Source: Synechococcus sp. WH 7803 (GTDB lineage: Bacteria > Cyanobacteriota > Cyanobacteriia > PCC-6307 > Cyanobiaceae). Taken from it: a DNA stretch of 64,000 nucleotides. The first letter of the stretch is position 1. Every line of letters begins with the position of its first letter. The notes beneath the pieces were generated by a model. The model was not told the DNA's origin, made no database searches, and saw only the letters and a list, made by a program, of their open reading frames with translations. The position numbers were made by a program, and so were the translations under genes. The stretch covers positions 775,918 through 839,917 of the forward strand of contig CT971583.1 of assembly GCA_000063505.1 (NCBI GenBank). Direction: 5' to 3'. Shown here one piece after another: positions 9,122-17,261 of the stretch.

Positions 9122-9639
9122 GACTCGTTCTGCACGGCTTTCGCTGCGATCAGTCCGGCGATGAATCCTGTGGCATGGCCGATCCAGCTCACACCAGCCG
9201 GTGACGCCCAGGGCAGAAGTCCTGGCAAGGCACTGCCGAACAGCAACAGGGTGATCAGGCTCAAAAGGATGGCCAGAGGCCGCCGTTCGAGAAAGCCGAT
9301 GCACAGCAGGTAGCCGAGGAGTCCATACACCACACCGGAGAGGCCATGGGCTCCAACGGGCCAGAACAGCCACACCGGGATTTCCAGCAGGATGACCGCG
9401 ATCCAAACGGCGACATAGGCCCTGGTGCTGCGCGCCAGCACCAGGTAACTGAGGGGAAGAAACACCAGGCTGTTGGCGAGCAGATGCCCGAATCCCCCAT
9501 GGCTGAAAGGCGCTGTGAACAAGGTCCACCAAGGAGTCCCAGGGCCCATGGCCAGATTCCAGCGACCGGCGAACACCAGTTGATCGATCAGCTCCTGGAG
9601 CCAGGCGATGCCCAGGAGGATCAGCGGAAGTGCGATCAC
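9118..9639 (-). CDS. Rhomboid-family intramembrane serine protease
   Basis: 173 residues, about six TM helices. The catalytic dyad is visible: Ser101 in GLSGVVYG (GxSG) and His155 in SWIGHATGF. The conserved HLLANS segment (His52, Asn56) forms the oxyanion region. Rhomboids cleave single-pass membrane proteins inside the bilayer; the substrate is unknown. It starts with GTG overlapping the stop of the upstream SIMPL gene (GTGA), so the pair is translationally coupled. Confidence 0.9.
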   Translation of the reverse strand: MIALPLILLGIAWLQELIDQLVFAGRWNLAMGPGTPWWTLFTAPFSHGGFGHLLANSLVFLPLSYLVLARSTRAYVAVWIAVILLEIPVWLFWPVGAHGLSGVVYGLLGYLLCIGFLERRPLAILLSLITLLLFGSALPGLLPWASPAGVSWIGHATGFIAGLIAAKAVQNES

Positions 9640-10412
9640 TGCACGCGGAACGTCACACCCATCACGGCGGTGATGTCCTTGTTAATCGTGCGGGTGTCGT
9701 ACGAGCCGTAGCGGCCCATGTCCGTTGAATTCGGAACCGTGATCTGAAACGTGCCGGTATCGGCTTTGGTGATGGCCCCAATTCCTGATCCTGCCTGCCC
9801 TGCAATGGCCACGGCGCGTTTGCGCGCGTCGGCTGTGGCTTTGGCGAGCATGTCGACGCGTTTGTCGGCGAGCTTTGTGTAGGTGTAGGCAGGCGGCTGA
9901 ATCGTGAGCGAGACGCCATCACCCACCAGTGAACCGATGGATCGAGACACCTTGCTGATCAGAATCACATCGGGGGTGCTGATGCGGATCGGCTGCCGGG
10001 CCGACCACTCCGTTTTGATCAGGGCCCCGTTCATACGGTTGCGGATGTCGTTGCTCGACGATTCAAGAACCGCGAGCTGAATGGAGCTGTCGGGAACGCC
10101 CTGCGTCCGCAGAAACGCCAGTGTTCGCTGAAGATCCGGCTGCAGAGCCTGATAGGCAGCCTGCTGGCTTGCCCCGCTGCCTTGAACCACCACGGTCCAG
10201 TCGGCGTAGTCACTGCGGATGCGTTCGGTGCTCGCACCCGTCACGGTGATGGTGTCTGCGGCCGTGCGGATCCCTTTCACAGCCACAGCACCGGCCACCA
10301 CCAGTCCGGCACTGAGCACCACCATGGGCAGCACCAGCGGAGGCGTCCGACGGATCCAGCCCATGAAGCCGCTCGCTGGCACGTGTGGGGCCTGGGTTTC
10401 GAGTCCGTCCAC
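9636..10412 (-). CDS. SIMPL-domain (DUF541) protein, membrane anchored
   Basis: 258 residues from GTG 10412; ATG 10364 (MGWIRRTPP) is an alternative. An N-terminal TM helix (about residues 28-50) precedes a SIMPL/DUF541 domain beginning at ITVTGASTERIRSDYADW. The domain forms oligomeric envelope assemblies in other bacteria; its role here is unknown. It overlaps the rhomboid start, so it could be that protease's partner or substrate. Confidence 0.85.
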   Translation of the reverse strand: MDGLETQAPHVPASGFMGWIRRTPPLVLPMVVLSAGLVVAGAVAVKGIRTAADTITVTGASTERIRSDYADWTVVVQGSGASQQAAYQALQPDLQRTLAFLRTQGVPDSSIQLAVLESSSNDIRNRMNGALIKTEWSARQPIRISTPDVILISKVSRSIGSLVGDGVSLTIQPPAYTYTKLADKRVDMLAKATADARKRAVAIAGQAGSGIGAITKADTGTFQITVPNSTDMGRYGSYDTRTINKDITAVMGVTFRVQ

Positions 10413-10525
10413 TGGATCACGTTTCGTCGTATCAAAACCCTAGGGACTGCGTGTCGTCCGGCATGTCCGCAACGGTGCGGAGCTGTGACCGGCTATGAAT
10501 CGTTCACCGCTCTCTGCACCTCTCC

Positions 10526-12061
10526 ATGACCACCAAAACCGAGGTGATCGTGATCGGCAGCGGCATCGGTGGCTTGTGTTGTGCCGCCCTTTGTGCCCGT
10601 GCTGGCCATGAGGTGCTCGTGCTAGAGGCCCATGGGGCACCCGGTGGTGCTGCTCACGGCTTTCAGCGCCAGGGTTATCACTTCGAATCCGGTCCATCGC
10701 TGTGGAGTGGTCTGGGCCGGTGGCCCAGCAACAATCCTCTCGCTCAAATCCTTCGGGCTCTCGATGAACCGATCGAGGTGATGTCCTACCGGGACTGGGA
10801 CGTTCTCTTCCCGGAAGGTCATCTTCGGATCGGCGTTGGCGCTGACGGTTTTGAGCAGGTGGTGCAACAGCTTCGCGGTGATGCAGCCGTTGAGGAATGG
10901 AGGCGTTTCGCCAGAACGCTGCAGCCAATCGCTGCTGCGGCGGATGCTCTGCCCCTGCTGGCGCTTCCACCGGCAGGGATCAATGGACTGGGCCCCCTTC
11001 TCAAACGCAGCGGCCGCTTGTTGCCCCATCTTCCAGCTCTTCGCCATCTCAGCGGTGCCTTCGCTCCGCTTGTGGACCGTCAGCTAACGGACCCCTTCTT
11101 GCGGCACTGGGTTGACCTTCTCTGCTTTCTGATCAGCGGGATGCCGATGGCCGATACCAACGCTGCGGCCATGGCCACCCTGTTTGGGGAATGGTTTGAT
11201 CCTGAGGCCTGTCTTGACTTCCCCAAGGGCGGAAGTGCCGGTGTTGTGAACGCTCTTGTGCGGGGCTTGCAAAAGCACGGTGGGACGTTGCGACTGGGGG
11301 CCCGGTTCAAGCAGATCAGGCTTGATGGCGATCGGGTGATCGGCGTGGAGCTCACCAACGGAGAGCAACTGGATGCGGATCATGTGGTGAGCAATGCCGA
11401 CGCCTGGAGCACGGCGGCGTTGCTGCCAGAGAAGGGCACGTCGCGATGGCGGCAGGAACGTTTGAACACGCCTGCTTGCGGTTCATTCCTGCATCTTCAT
11501 CTCGGTTTTGATGCTGCTGGGTTGGATGACCTGCCGATCCATACCGTCTGGGTTGGGGACTGGGAGCGAGGCATTACAGCGGAGCGCAACGCCGTGGTGG
11601 TGTCAGTTCCGTCGGTGTTGGATCCCGCTATGGCACCTCCTGGTCAGCACGTGCTGCATGCCTACACGCCAGCGAATGAACCTTGGGAGCACTGGAGCGG
11701 GTTGGAGCGATCCACGCCTGAGTACGACCGCCAGCGTGCTGATCGCTGTGGGGTGTTCTGGCATGTGCTGGAGCAGCGCATTCCCGATCTCCGCAGCCGT
11801 TGCCGGGTGGTGATGGAGGGCACGCCACTGACGCACCGCCATTACTTATCGGTTCATCACGGCAGCTATGGCCCCGCGCTCTCGGCAGCTCGGGGATTGT
11901 TCCCTGGGGTGCAGACCCCGGTGGAAGGACTCCTCCAGTGCGGTGCTAGCACCTTCCCCGGTATCGGCATTCCTCCGGTGGCCGCCAGCGGTGCGATGGC
12001 GGCCCATGCCATCACTGGTAAAAAAGCCCAGTCCGAGCTGCTCGAGAGCCTGGGGCTCTGA
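10526..12061 (+). CDS. CrtI/CrtISO-like FAD-dependent carotenoid oxidoreductase
   Basis: 511 residues. The N-terminal dinucleotide fold VIVIGSGIGGLCCAALCARA and an EAHGAPGGAAHGF segment bind FAD. The C-terminal FPGIGIPPVAASGAMAAHAI is the conserved end of the phytoene-desaturase/carotene-isomerase superfamily. The exact reaction (cis-trans isomerase, desaturase or ketolase) cannot be told by eye. It is monocistronic or pairs with the methyltransferase 73 bp downstream. Confidence 0.85.
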   Translation: MTTKTEVIVIGSGIGGLCCAALCARAGHEVLVLEAHGAPGGAAHGFQRQGYHFESGPSLWSGLGRWPSNNPLAQILRALDEPIEVMSYRDWDVLFPEGHLRIGVGADGFEQVVQQLRGDAAVEEWRRFARTLQPIAAAADALPLLALPPAGINGLGPLLKRSGRLLPHLPALRHLSGAFAPLVDRQLTDPFLRHWVDLLCFLISGMPMADTNAAAMATLFGEWFDPEACLDFPKGGSAGVVNALVRGLQKHGGTLRLGARFKQIRLDGDRVIGVELTNGEQLDADHVVSNADAWSTAALLPEKGTSRWRQERLNTPACGSFLHLHLGFDAAGLDDLPIHTVWVGDWERGITAERNAVVVSVPSVLDPAMAPPGQHVLHAYTPANEPWEHWSGLERSTPEYDRQRADRCGVFWHVLEQRIPDLRSRCRVVMEGTPLTHRHYLSVHHGSYGPALSAARGLFPGVQTPVEGLLQCGASTFPGIGIPPVAASGAMAAHAITGKKAQSELLESLGL

Positions 12062-12134
12062 TGCGTCTTCCCTGGTGTGACGCACTTCTCCGCGTCGTTC
12101 CTTAGGTTCCGTCTCCACCTCAGCAGGCAGATCC

Positions 12135-12803
12135 GTGGTCGTTCAGGTTCTCAGTGCCAACGAGCGCTACAAGCTGGATGGCAGTGATGATGCTCTCTTC
12201 TACAGCGAGCCTCGTTTCGTTCAGCATCTGGATGGCGGTTTCAGAGGGCGACTGACCCAGCTCTACCGCGAACGCATCCCCACCTGTGCCGTGGTGCTGG
12301 ATCTAATGAGCAGCTGGGTGAGTCACCTTCCCGACGATCAGCGTTATGAGCAAGTGATCGGCCATGGCCTCAACGCCCAGGAGTTGGAGGCCAATCCCCG
12401 TCTCGATCGTCATTGGGTTCAGAACCTCAACCAGTTGCAGGAGTTGCCTCTCGACGACAGCAGCGTGGATTGCACCTTGATTGTGGCGGGATGGCAATAC
12501 CTGCAGCAGCCGGAAGCCATTGCCGAGGAGCTTCTGCGGATCACCCGTCCCAACGGCCAGGTGATCGTGGCGTTCAGCAATCGCATGTTCTTCACCAAAG
12601 CTCCTCAGATCTGGACCGATGGTGCCGATGGCGATCACCTTCGTTATGTCGCTGAAGTGCTGATGGCTCAGGGCTGGCCCAAGCCGGAACTGATTGCTGA
12701 GGAGACCCGCATGCCTGGCCCCATGGGTTGGGTGGGCGGAAAGGGCGATCCATTCTTTGCGGTGATCGCCACCAAACCAGTGCCCTCAGCTGCCACCGTC
12801 TGA
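12135..12803 (+). CDS. SAM-dependent methyltransferase-like protein
   Basis: 222 residues from GTG 12135. A class I Rossmann layout is visible: VVLDLMSSWVSHLP (motif I region), a loop ending in QELPLDDSSVD, then a strand/helix with EELLRITRPNGQVIVAFS. The canonical GxGxG is degenerate (LMSSWVS), so SAM binding should be tested. The substrate is unknown. The 3' end overlaps the convergent TIGR02450 gene by 18 bp. Confidence 0.75.
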   Translation: MVVQVLSANERYKLDGSDDALFYSEPRFVQHLDGGFRGRLTQLYRERIPTCAVVLDLMSSWVSHLPDDQRYEQVIGHGLNAQELEANPRLDRHWVQNLNQLQELPLDDSSVDCTLIVAGWQYLQQPEAIAEELLRITRPNGQVIVAFSNRMFFTKAPQIWTDGADGDHLRYVAEVLMAQGWPKPELIAEETRMPGPMGWVGGKGDPFFAVIATKPVPSAATV

Positions 12804-13016
12804 TGGCTCAGGGGGAATCGACTGCCAGCCGCTGTCCCAGCGCGATCGGTCGCAGAGCTCGCTCCAGCTGAGGCGCAGTCGAACCTCAGGTGTGAGTACG
12901 GAGCAGAGTTCCACCCAGCGCTCGGCTCCTCGCCCCCCCTGGAGCACCAAGCGGAAGTGGCGTCGTCCCTCCCGGGGGGTGCGGCTTGTCCAGGCCTGGG
13001 CGGCTTTCCAACTCAC
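12786..13016 (-). CDS. TIGR02450 family small tryptophan-rich protein
   Basis: 76 residues from GTG 13016. It has the family pattern: an N-terminal W(T/S)SRTP, REGRRHFRLV in the middle, and a C-terminal DRSRWDSGWQSIPP. The family occurs in cyanobacteria and some proteobacteria and has no known function. Confidence 0.75.
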   Translation of the reverse strand: MSWKAAQAWTSRTPREGRRHFRLVLQGGRGAERWVELCSVLTPEVRLRLSWSELCDRSRWDSGWQSIPPEPSDGGS

Positions 13017-13043
13017 CTAGCGTGCGCTGATTGCTGAAACGTC

Positions 13044-13592
13044 ATGATGCCGCTGCTTGGGGGTCGCCTGTTGCCCATGGTCAGCAGTGTGATGTTGCTG
13101 GGATCGGCAGCCTTGTTGGAGAGCAGCCATCGACAGCTCGCAGCTGCCCCAACAGTTTCTGCTGCCCCAACAGCCGTTGCTGACACCAAGGCCCTGACGG
13201 GTTACATCCGCCAGTGGGAGTCGCCGTTCACGGTTGCTGAGACGGTGCGGCGTTTGCGTGCTGGCTTTCAGCAACAGGGGTTTGAGATCCGGGCGGAGCT
13301 GAACCATCAGCGCACGGCCCGTGAGCAGGGACGGCGGATTCCTGCCAACACGGCCTTGCTCGTCAGCAAACCTTCCCTGGATGCCGTGGTGCTGGCCGCC
13401 AATCCGCTCGCCAATCTGTTTATACCGTTCACCATCGCTGTGTGGGATCAGGCGGGCACCACCCGGATCGGCTACTGGAATCCCAAAACGGACATCGCCG
13501 CATTGCTGGAGATCAAGCAGGGAGAGGCGGCTGCAGCCTTGGCAGACTTGCAGGAGATCCTGGCCGATGTGATCAAGGAGACCCTGCCATGA
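13044..13592 (+). CDS. DUF302 domain exported protein
   Basis: 182 residues. A hydrophobic signal segment (LPMVSSVMLLGSAALL) is followed by an Ala/Thr-rich linker and a DUF302 domain starting near ESPFTVAETVRRLRAGFQQQ. DUF302 proteins are small alpha/beta proteins, usually periplasmic and of unknown function. Its stop overlaps the start of the next gene (ATGA). Confidence 0.78.
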   Translation: MMPLLGGRLLPMVSSVMLLGSAALLESSHRQLAAAPTVSAAPTAVADTKALTGYIRQWESPFTVAETVRRLRAGFQQQGFEIRAELNHQRTAREQGRRIPANTALLVSKPSLDAVVLAANPLANLFIPFTIAVWDQAGTTRIGYWNPKTDIAALLEIKQGEAAAALADLQEILADVIKETLP

Positions 13593-14293
13593 GCCCACGC
13601 ACGATCGCCATCAGTGGAGCGTCTGGCAAGACAGGGTTCCGAATTGCTGAAGAGGCCCTGGCCAGCGGGGATCAACCGCGGTTGCTGTTGCGCTCTGATT
13701 CGCAGATCCCAAAGTCTCTCGAGGGTTGTGAGCAGCAGCGTTTGAGCTTGCAGGACTCTCCCGCCCTGGATCAGGCGCTCCATGGCGCCGATGCGCTGGT
13801 GATCGCTACCGGAGCGCGGCCGTCCGTGGATCTCACCGGTCCGATGCGGGTGGATGCCTGGGGTGTGCAGCGTCAGATCGAGAGTTGCCAACGGGTTGGG
13901 CTGCGCCGTGTGGTGCTCGTGAGCTCTCTCTGCAGCGGTCGCTGGCGCCATCCACTCAACCTGTTTGGGCTGATCCTGGTGTGGAAACGCGTGGGTGAGC
14001 GCAGTCTTGAACGCAGCGGACTGGACTGGACCGTGATTCGTCCCGGTGGTCTGTCGGAACGGGAGGATGCGCTCGAGACTGAGGGCATTGTCTGGACCGG
14101 GCCGGATCAGCAGGACAGTCAATCCATCCCCAGGCGCCTGGTGGCGCGTTGCTGCCTTGAGGCCTTGGAAACCCCGGGATCCATTGGCCGGATTCTCGAG
14201 GTCACCAGCAACACCCAGCAAATGGTGCAACCGCTGTCGGAAGCGTTATTGAGTATCGATGCCTACGGCGCTGCTGCTGCGACCGCGCGATAA
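13589..14293 (+). CDS. Atypical SDR / NAD(P)-binding epimerase-like protein
   Basis: 234 residues from ATG 13589, overlapping the DUF302 stop. The motif AISGASGKTGFRIAEEAL is the GxxGxxG of the NmrA/atypical SDR class. VVLVSSLCSGRW and WTVIRPGGLSER are the usual later motifs; the classic Tyr-x3-Lys is not evident. Such proteins in cyanobacteria act as assembly factors or redox sensors, and the ligand here is unknown. A terminator follows. Confidence 0.85.
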   Translation: MSPRTIAISGASGKTGFRIAEEALASGDQPRLLLRSDSQIPKSLEGCEQQRLSLQDSPALDQALHGADALVIATGARPSVDLTGPMRVDAWGVQRQIESCQRVGLRRVVLVSSLCSGRWRHPLNLFGLILVWKRVGERSLERSGLDWTVIRPGGLSEREDALETEGIVWTGPDQQDSQSIPRRLVARCCLEALETPGSIGRILEVTSNTQQMVQPLSEALLSIDAYGAAAATAR

Positions 14294-14340
14294 AGGGCGC
14301 GTCAGAGGGCATTGCTCTGGGACGCCAATCGGGAGAGTCA

Positions 14341-14366
14341 AGACGGGCCGCCACCCGTCTTTTTTT
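14341..14366 (+). terminator. Rho-independent terminator
   Basis: AGACGGG (14341-14347), a 6-base loop, CCCGTCT (14354-14360), then TTTTTT. It ends the DUF302/SDR operon 47 bp after its stop. Confidence 0.85.
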
Positions 14367-14399
14367 GTGTTCAGACTCTTGGCAGAGGGCGATGTGCTC

Positions 14400-15530
14400 A
14401 TGGCTGATGTGGATCTGGCGGTGATCGGTGCGGGGCTTTCGGCCTGTGCTCTGGCATCGGCCCTGCGCCGCAAGCAAGCGGTTGACTCCCTGGTGATCCT
14501 TGAGGCCGGACGCGGGCCGGGTGGTCGTTGTGCAACGCGACGGCGGCGGGATGACGCCCTCTGGCGGCTGGATCATGGAGCCCCGACCCTCAGCTTCAGT
14601 GGCCCACCGCAGGGGCCTTTGGGCGCGCTTGTTGACGATCTCTGTGACCGCGGGGTGTTGGTGCCGGATGCTGGTTGCGTTGTCGGTCTCGATGGCGCTG
14701 GCGCGCTGGTGGAACCTCCCGCTCATCCGTTGCTGTGTGGCCCGCGCTGGCGCGGGCAACCCACCATGGCCGCCGTGGCTGAAACGCTGTTGGCAGACGC
14801 CGGGGAGGCTGTGTTCACCTGCTTCGGGGAGCGCATCAGCACGCTCCGCTGGCATGACGGACACTGGTTGCTGCCTGGTGGTTGGCGGGCCAGGACGCTG
14901 GTGCTGAGTGGAACACTGCTCGCCCATCCGCGATCGCTGGCGATGCTGGGCTGGCCTGATGTGCCTCTGCGCAGCGCTGTGGCGGAGGGGGTTGACCCCA
15001 GTCTTGATGCAGCTCTGGCCTCAATTGCCGTGATGACGGCCAGCGTGCGCTGGAACCTGATGCTGGAGTTGCCCTCGGTGAATGCTGGGCTGGGCACTGC
15101 AGATTCGCTCCCCCGACAGATCTGGCTGACGCCGGAGGCCCGGGATCACTGCGGTGTGGAACGGCTGGTTGTGCACCCACAGAGCGATGGTCGCCTTGGT
15201 TTGGTGGTGCATGGCCTCGATGACGGTGCTGCGATCAGGCCGGACACCCAACCGGATCTGCTTGTGCATCACGAGAGGCGATTGCTGGCGGCCTTGCCTC
15301 CGCTGCTTGGGCCTTGGCCTGCCCTGCAGGCGGCTCTCCCGGAGGCGAGAAGCCTCGGGGTGATGCGCTGGGGTGCGGCGCAACCCCTCGACCATGCCTT
15401 GCCCCGGGATCTGCAGTGGTGTCCGCAGGCCCGGGTGGGGTTCTGCGGCGACTGGATCGCCGGTTCTGGCTTTGGGATGGCGGAAGGCGCTTTGCAAAGT
15501 GCGTTGGATCTGGCTGAAGCGATGCCGTGA
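14400..15530 (+). CDS. Renalase-like FAD-dependent oxidoreductase
   Basis: 376 residues from ATG 14400 (MADVDLAVIGAGLSACALA). The frame is open further upstream, but that would start before the terminator. The FAD fold GAGLSA and the following EAGRGPGGRCATRR resemble the renalase/amine-oxidase group. The C-terminal FCGDWIAGSGFGMAEGALQS is the usual second FAD-contact region. The substrate is unknown; renalases oxidise aberrant NAD(P)H isomers. Confidence 0.82.
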   Translation: MADVDLAVIGAGLSACALASALRRKQAVDSLVILEAGRGPGGRCATRRRRDDALWRLDHGAPTLSFSGPPQGPLGALVDDLCDRGVLVPDAGCVVGLDGAGALVEPPAHPLLCGPRWRGQPTMAAVAETLLADAGEAVFTCFGERISTLRWHDGHWLLPGGWRARTLVLSGTLLAHPRSLAMLGWPDVPLRSAVAEGVDPSLDAALASIAVMTASVRWNLMLELPSVNAGLGTADSLPRQIWLTPEARDHCGVERLVVHPQSDGRLGLVVHGLDDGAAIRPDTQPDLLVHHERRLLAALPPLLGPWPALQAALPEARSLGVMRWGAAQPLDHALPRDLQWCPQARVGFCGDWIAGSGFGMAEGALQSALDLAEAMP

Positions 15531-15823
15531 AGCCCGCAATTGGCGACGCCTCACTCAGATTTGTTTCATCAGCTAAAAAAAATCTCGAGATTGCGCACTC
15601 AAGCTGGCTGCGTTGCGGATTGCACGTCAGAACTGAAGAAAGGCTTCTCGCCATGCGATCGCACTTTCAGCCGGTTCGGCTTCATGCCAGCGTCCACGAC
15701 GATGAACCCTGCCAATGTGCTGGGTGTGTGGCCTTGCGAGGTCGGCTTCAGGCCATGGTTTTAACGGCGCCGGGGCGGTCGGGGGCCGTCCGCCCTGCAG
15801 CGGATGAACGCTGAAACTTGGTT
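15531..15823. other. Intergenic region, 293 bp, no confident gene
   Basis: A weak 53-codon plus-strand frame (15653-15814, with CQCAGC) and a minus-strand frame (15627-15827) are open, but neither looks clearly protein-like. A hairpin with one mismatch near 15774-15796 may terminate the minus-strand DUF1499 gene. A GCGATCGC octamer (the HIP1 sequence) lies at about 15656. Confidence 0.4.
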
Positions 15824-16243
15824 TCAAGGTTGGCTCAGGCCCTGCGTGTCCAACGCCTGGGCCAGGACCTGCAGGCGCTGACCGTTCACCCCCAGATCGG
15901 AATCACCCAGGCGCGAAATCGAGCGGGCCTCGAGCCGTTCGGGATCGGCTGCATTGAGTTCCACATCATCGACAAAGCCGAAGATGCGGCTGCTGAACGT
16001 GGCATGGAGGTAGCCATCGTCGCGACTGATCACTTCCGCCTGCGGTGTTGATTCGATCAGTGTGGTGAGGCTCTCCAGTGCGGCACCGGAATCCGTCACA
16101 GTCCAGTCAACCCGTGCGCAGTGCGCGGGGCCGGGGCAGGGGCTGAGGTGACCGCCCCGCACTCCCAGATCGTCCGGGACAGGGCCGACCCAATGAAACA
16201 GGGCGAGAACAAGGGGTAGGGCGAAGAGAGCGAACGAGGGCAT
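15824..16243 (-). CDS. DUF1499 family exported protein
   Basis: 139 residues. A short hydrophobic N-terminal segment (FALFALPLVLALFHWVG) is followed by a DUF1499 core with SPCPGPAHCARV near the N-terminus and HATFSSRIFGFVDDVE in the middle. Function unknown. It lies 24 bp downstream of the bestrophin gene on the same strand and is probably cotranscribed. Confidence 0.8.
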   Translation of the reverse strand: MPSFALFALPLVLALFHWVGPVPDDLGVRGGHLSPCPGPAHCARVDWTVTDSGAALESLTTLIESTPQAEVISRDDGYLHATFSSRIFGFVDDVELNAADPERLEARSISRLGDSDLGVNGQRLQVLAQALDTQGLSQP

Positions 16244-16267
16244 GGTGGGAGAGAGCGGGTGGAAAGC

Positions 16268-17200
16268 TCAGGTCCAGCGCACTGGATCCTTTGAATTCAG
16301 ATGCTGCACATGGTCAGCGTCACCATCGAGGAGATCGCGGCTGATCGTGAGGCAGATGCTGTCGAGCGGGAGGGAAAAGCTGCTGCCGTCAGCGTCGAAG
16401 GGGCCCTCGACATAGGCGCCGATGCGTTCCGCCATCAGAAACAGCAGCACGATCAACACTCCACTGATCGGAATTCGGGGCTCGGGCCCAAGGTCGTGAA
16501 AGTACAGGAGCAGGAGCAGTCCGAACAGCCAGGTGAGCAAGCGCACGAACACGTCGTACGACGCTGGTAAGGGGGTGTTGCGGATCCGCTCCAATCCGCC
16601 GATGGCATCGGTGCAGGCATTGGCCACCTCCATCAGCTGCATGCGTCCGAAGCTGTCGATGTGCTCCTGGCGATGAAGGTCTCGGATCCACTCGGCCCGC
16701 TGCAGGCCGAGCTGGCGCAAGCTGCTGCTGCGCGGCAGCTTGAGGCCATCGAGGAGTTGCCCTTGCAGCTCCCTGAGCTCCCGGTGCCAGAAGTTGCGCA
16801 GCTGGAAATTCAGCTGCCACACCAGAGCCACCTGCAACTGCAGAAGCTGGCGTTCCTCTTTGCGGTTGATGCGTTCGCTGCTCAGGTGGGCGCGGAGGGT
16901 GTCGGCCCAGCTCCGGCTCACATTCACGATCGATCCCCAAAGTTTCCTCGCCTCCCACCAGCGCCCGATGGCCTGGGTGTTGCGGAAGCCGATGAAGATC
17001 GAGGCCGCGATGCCGAGAATCCTCACCACATCGCCATCGGCTGTCCAACCACCGGGAATCGCATTGCTGTTGATCAGCACGGCGATGGCCAGCAGCAGCA
17101 GCAACTCCAGGCGCATGCGTTTCATCAGCTGCAGCAGCACCAGGGAGTAGTCCCGGCGGCGCGTGCTGGGCGGATGGCCGTAGTCCCCGAGATCAATCAT
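16268..17200 (-). CDS. Bestrophin-family anion channel
   Basis: 310 residues. The N-terminal DYGHPPSTRRRDYS, hydrophobic stretches around residues 32-46 and 61-75, the conserved FIGFRNTQAIGRWWEARKLW segment and a C-terminal TM pair are bestrophin hallmarks. Cyanobacterial and plastid bestrophins are chloride/bicarbonate channels, often in thylakoids. Here the gene diverges from the Rieske oxygenase and precedes a DUF1499 gene. Confidence 0.87.
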   Translation of the reverse strand: MIDLGDYGHPPSTRRRDYSLVLLQLMKRMRLELLLLLAIAVLINSNAIPGGWTADGDVVRILGIAASIFIGFRNTQAIGRWWEARKLWGSIVNVSRSWADTLRAHLSSERINRKEERQLLQLQVALVWQLNFQLRNFWHRELRELQGQLLDGLKLPRSSSLRQLGLQRAEWIRDLHRQEHIDSFGRMQLMEVANACTDAIGGLERIRNTPLPASYDVFVRLLTWLFGLLLLLYFHDLGPEPRIPISGVLIVLLFLMAERIGAYVEGPFDADGSSFSLPLDSICLTISRDLLDGDADHVQHLNSKDPVRWT

Positions 17201-17261
17201 GGTTTTGAGGTCACAGACGCTGCTCCAAGACGGCGATCATGACTGCACTCGTGCACGACCC

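Noticed and set aside
15653-15814. 53-codon plus-strand frame with CQCAGC
   Set aside because: Two close Cys pairs are suggestive, but there is no ribosome site and the end is low-complexity; too weak to call.
15627-15827. 66-codon minus-strand frame in the 15.5-15.8 kb gap
   Set aside because: Pro/Arg-rich, no ribosome site, overlaps the DUF1499 terminator candidate.
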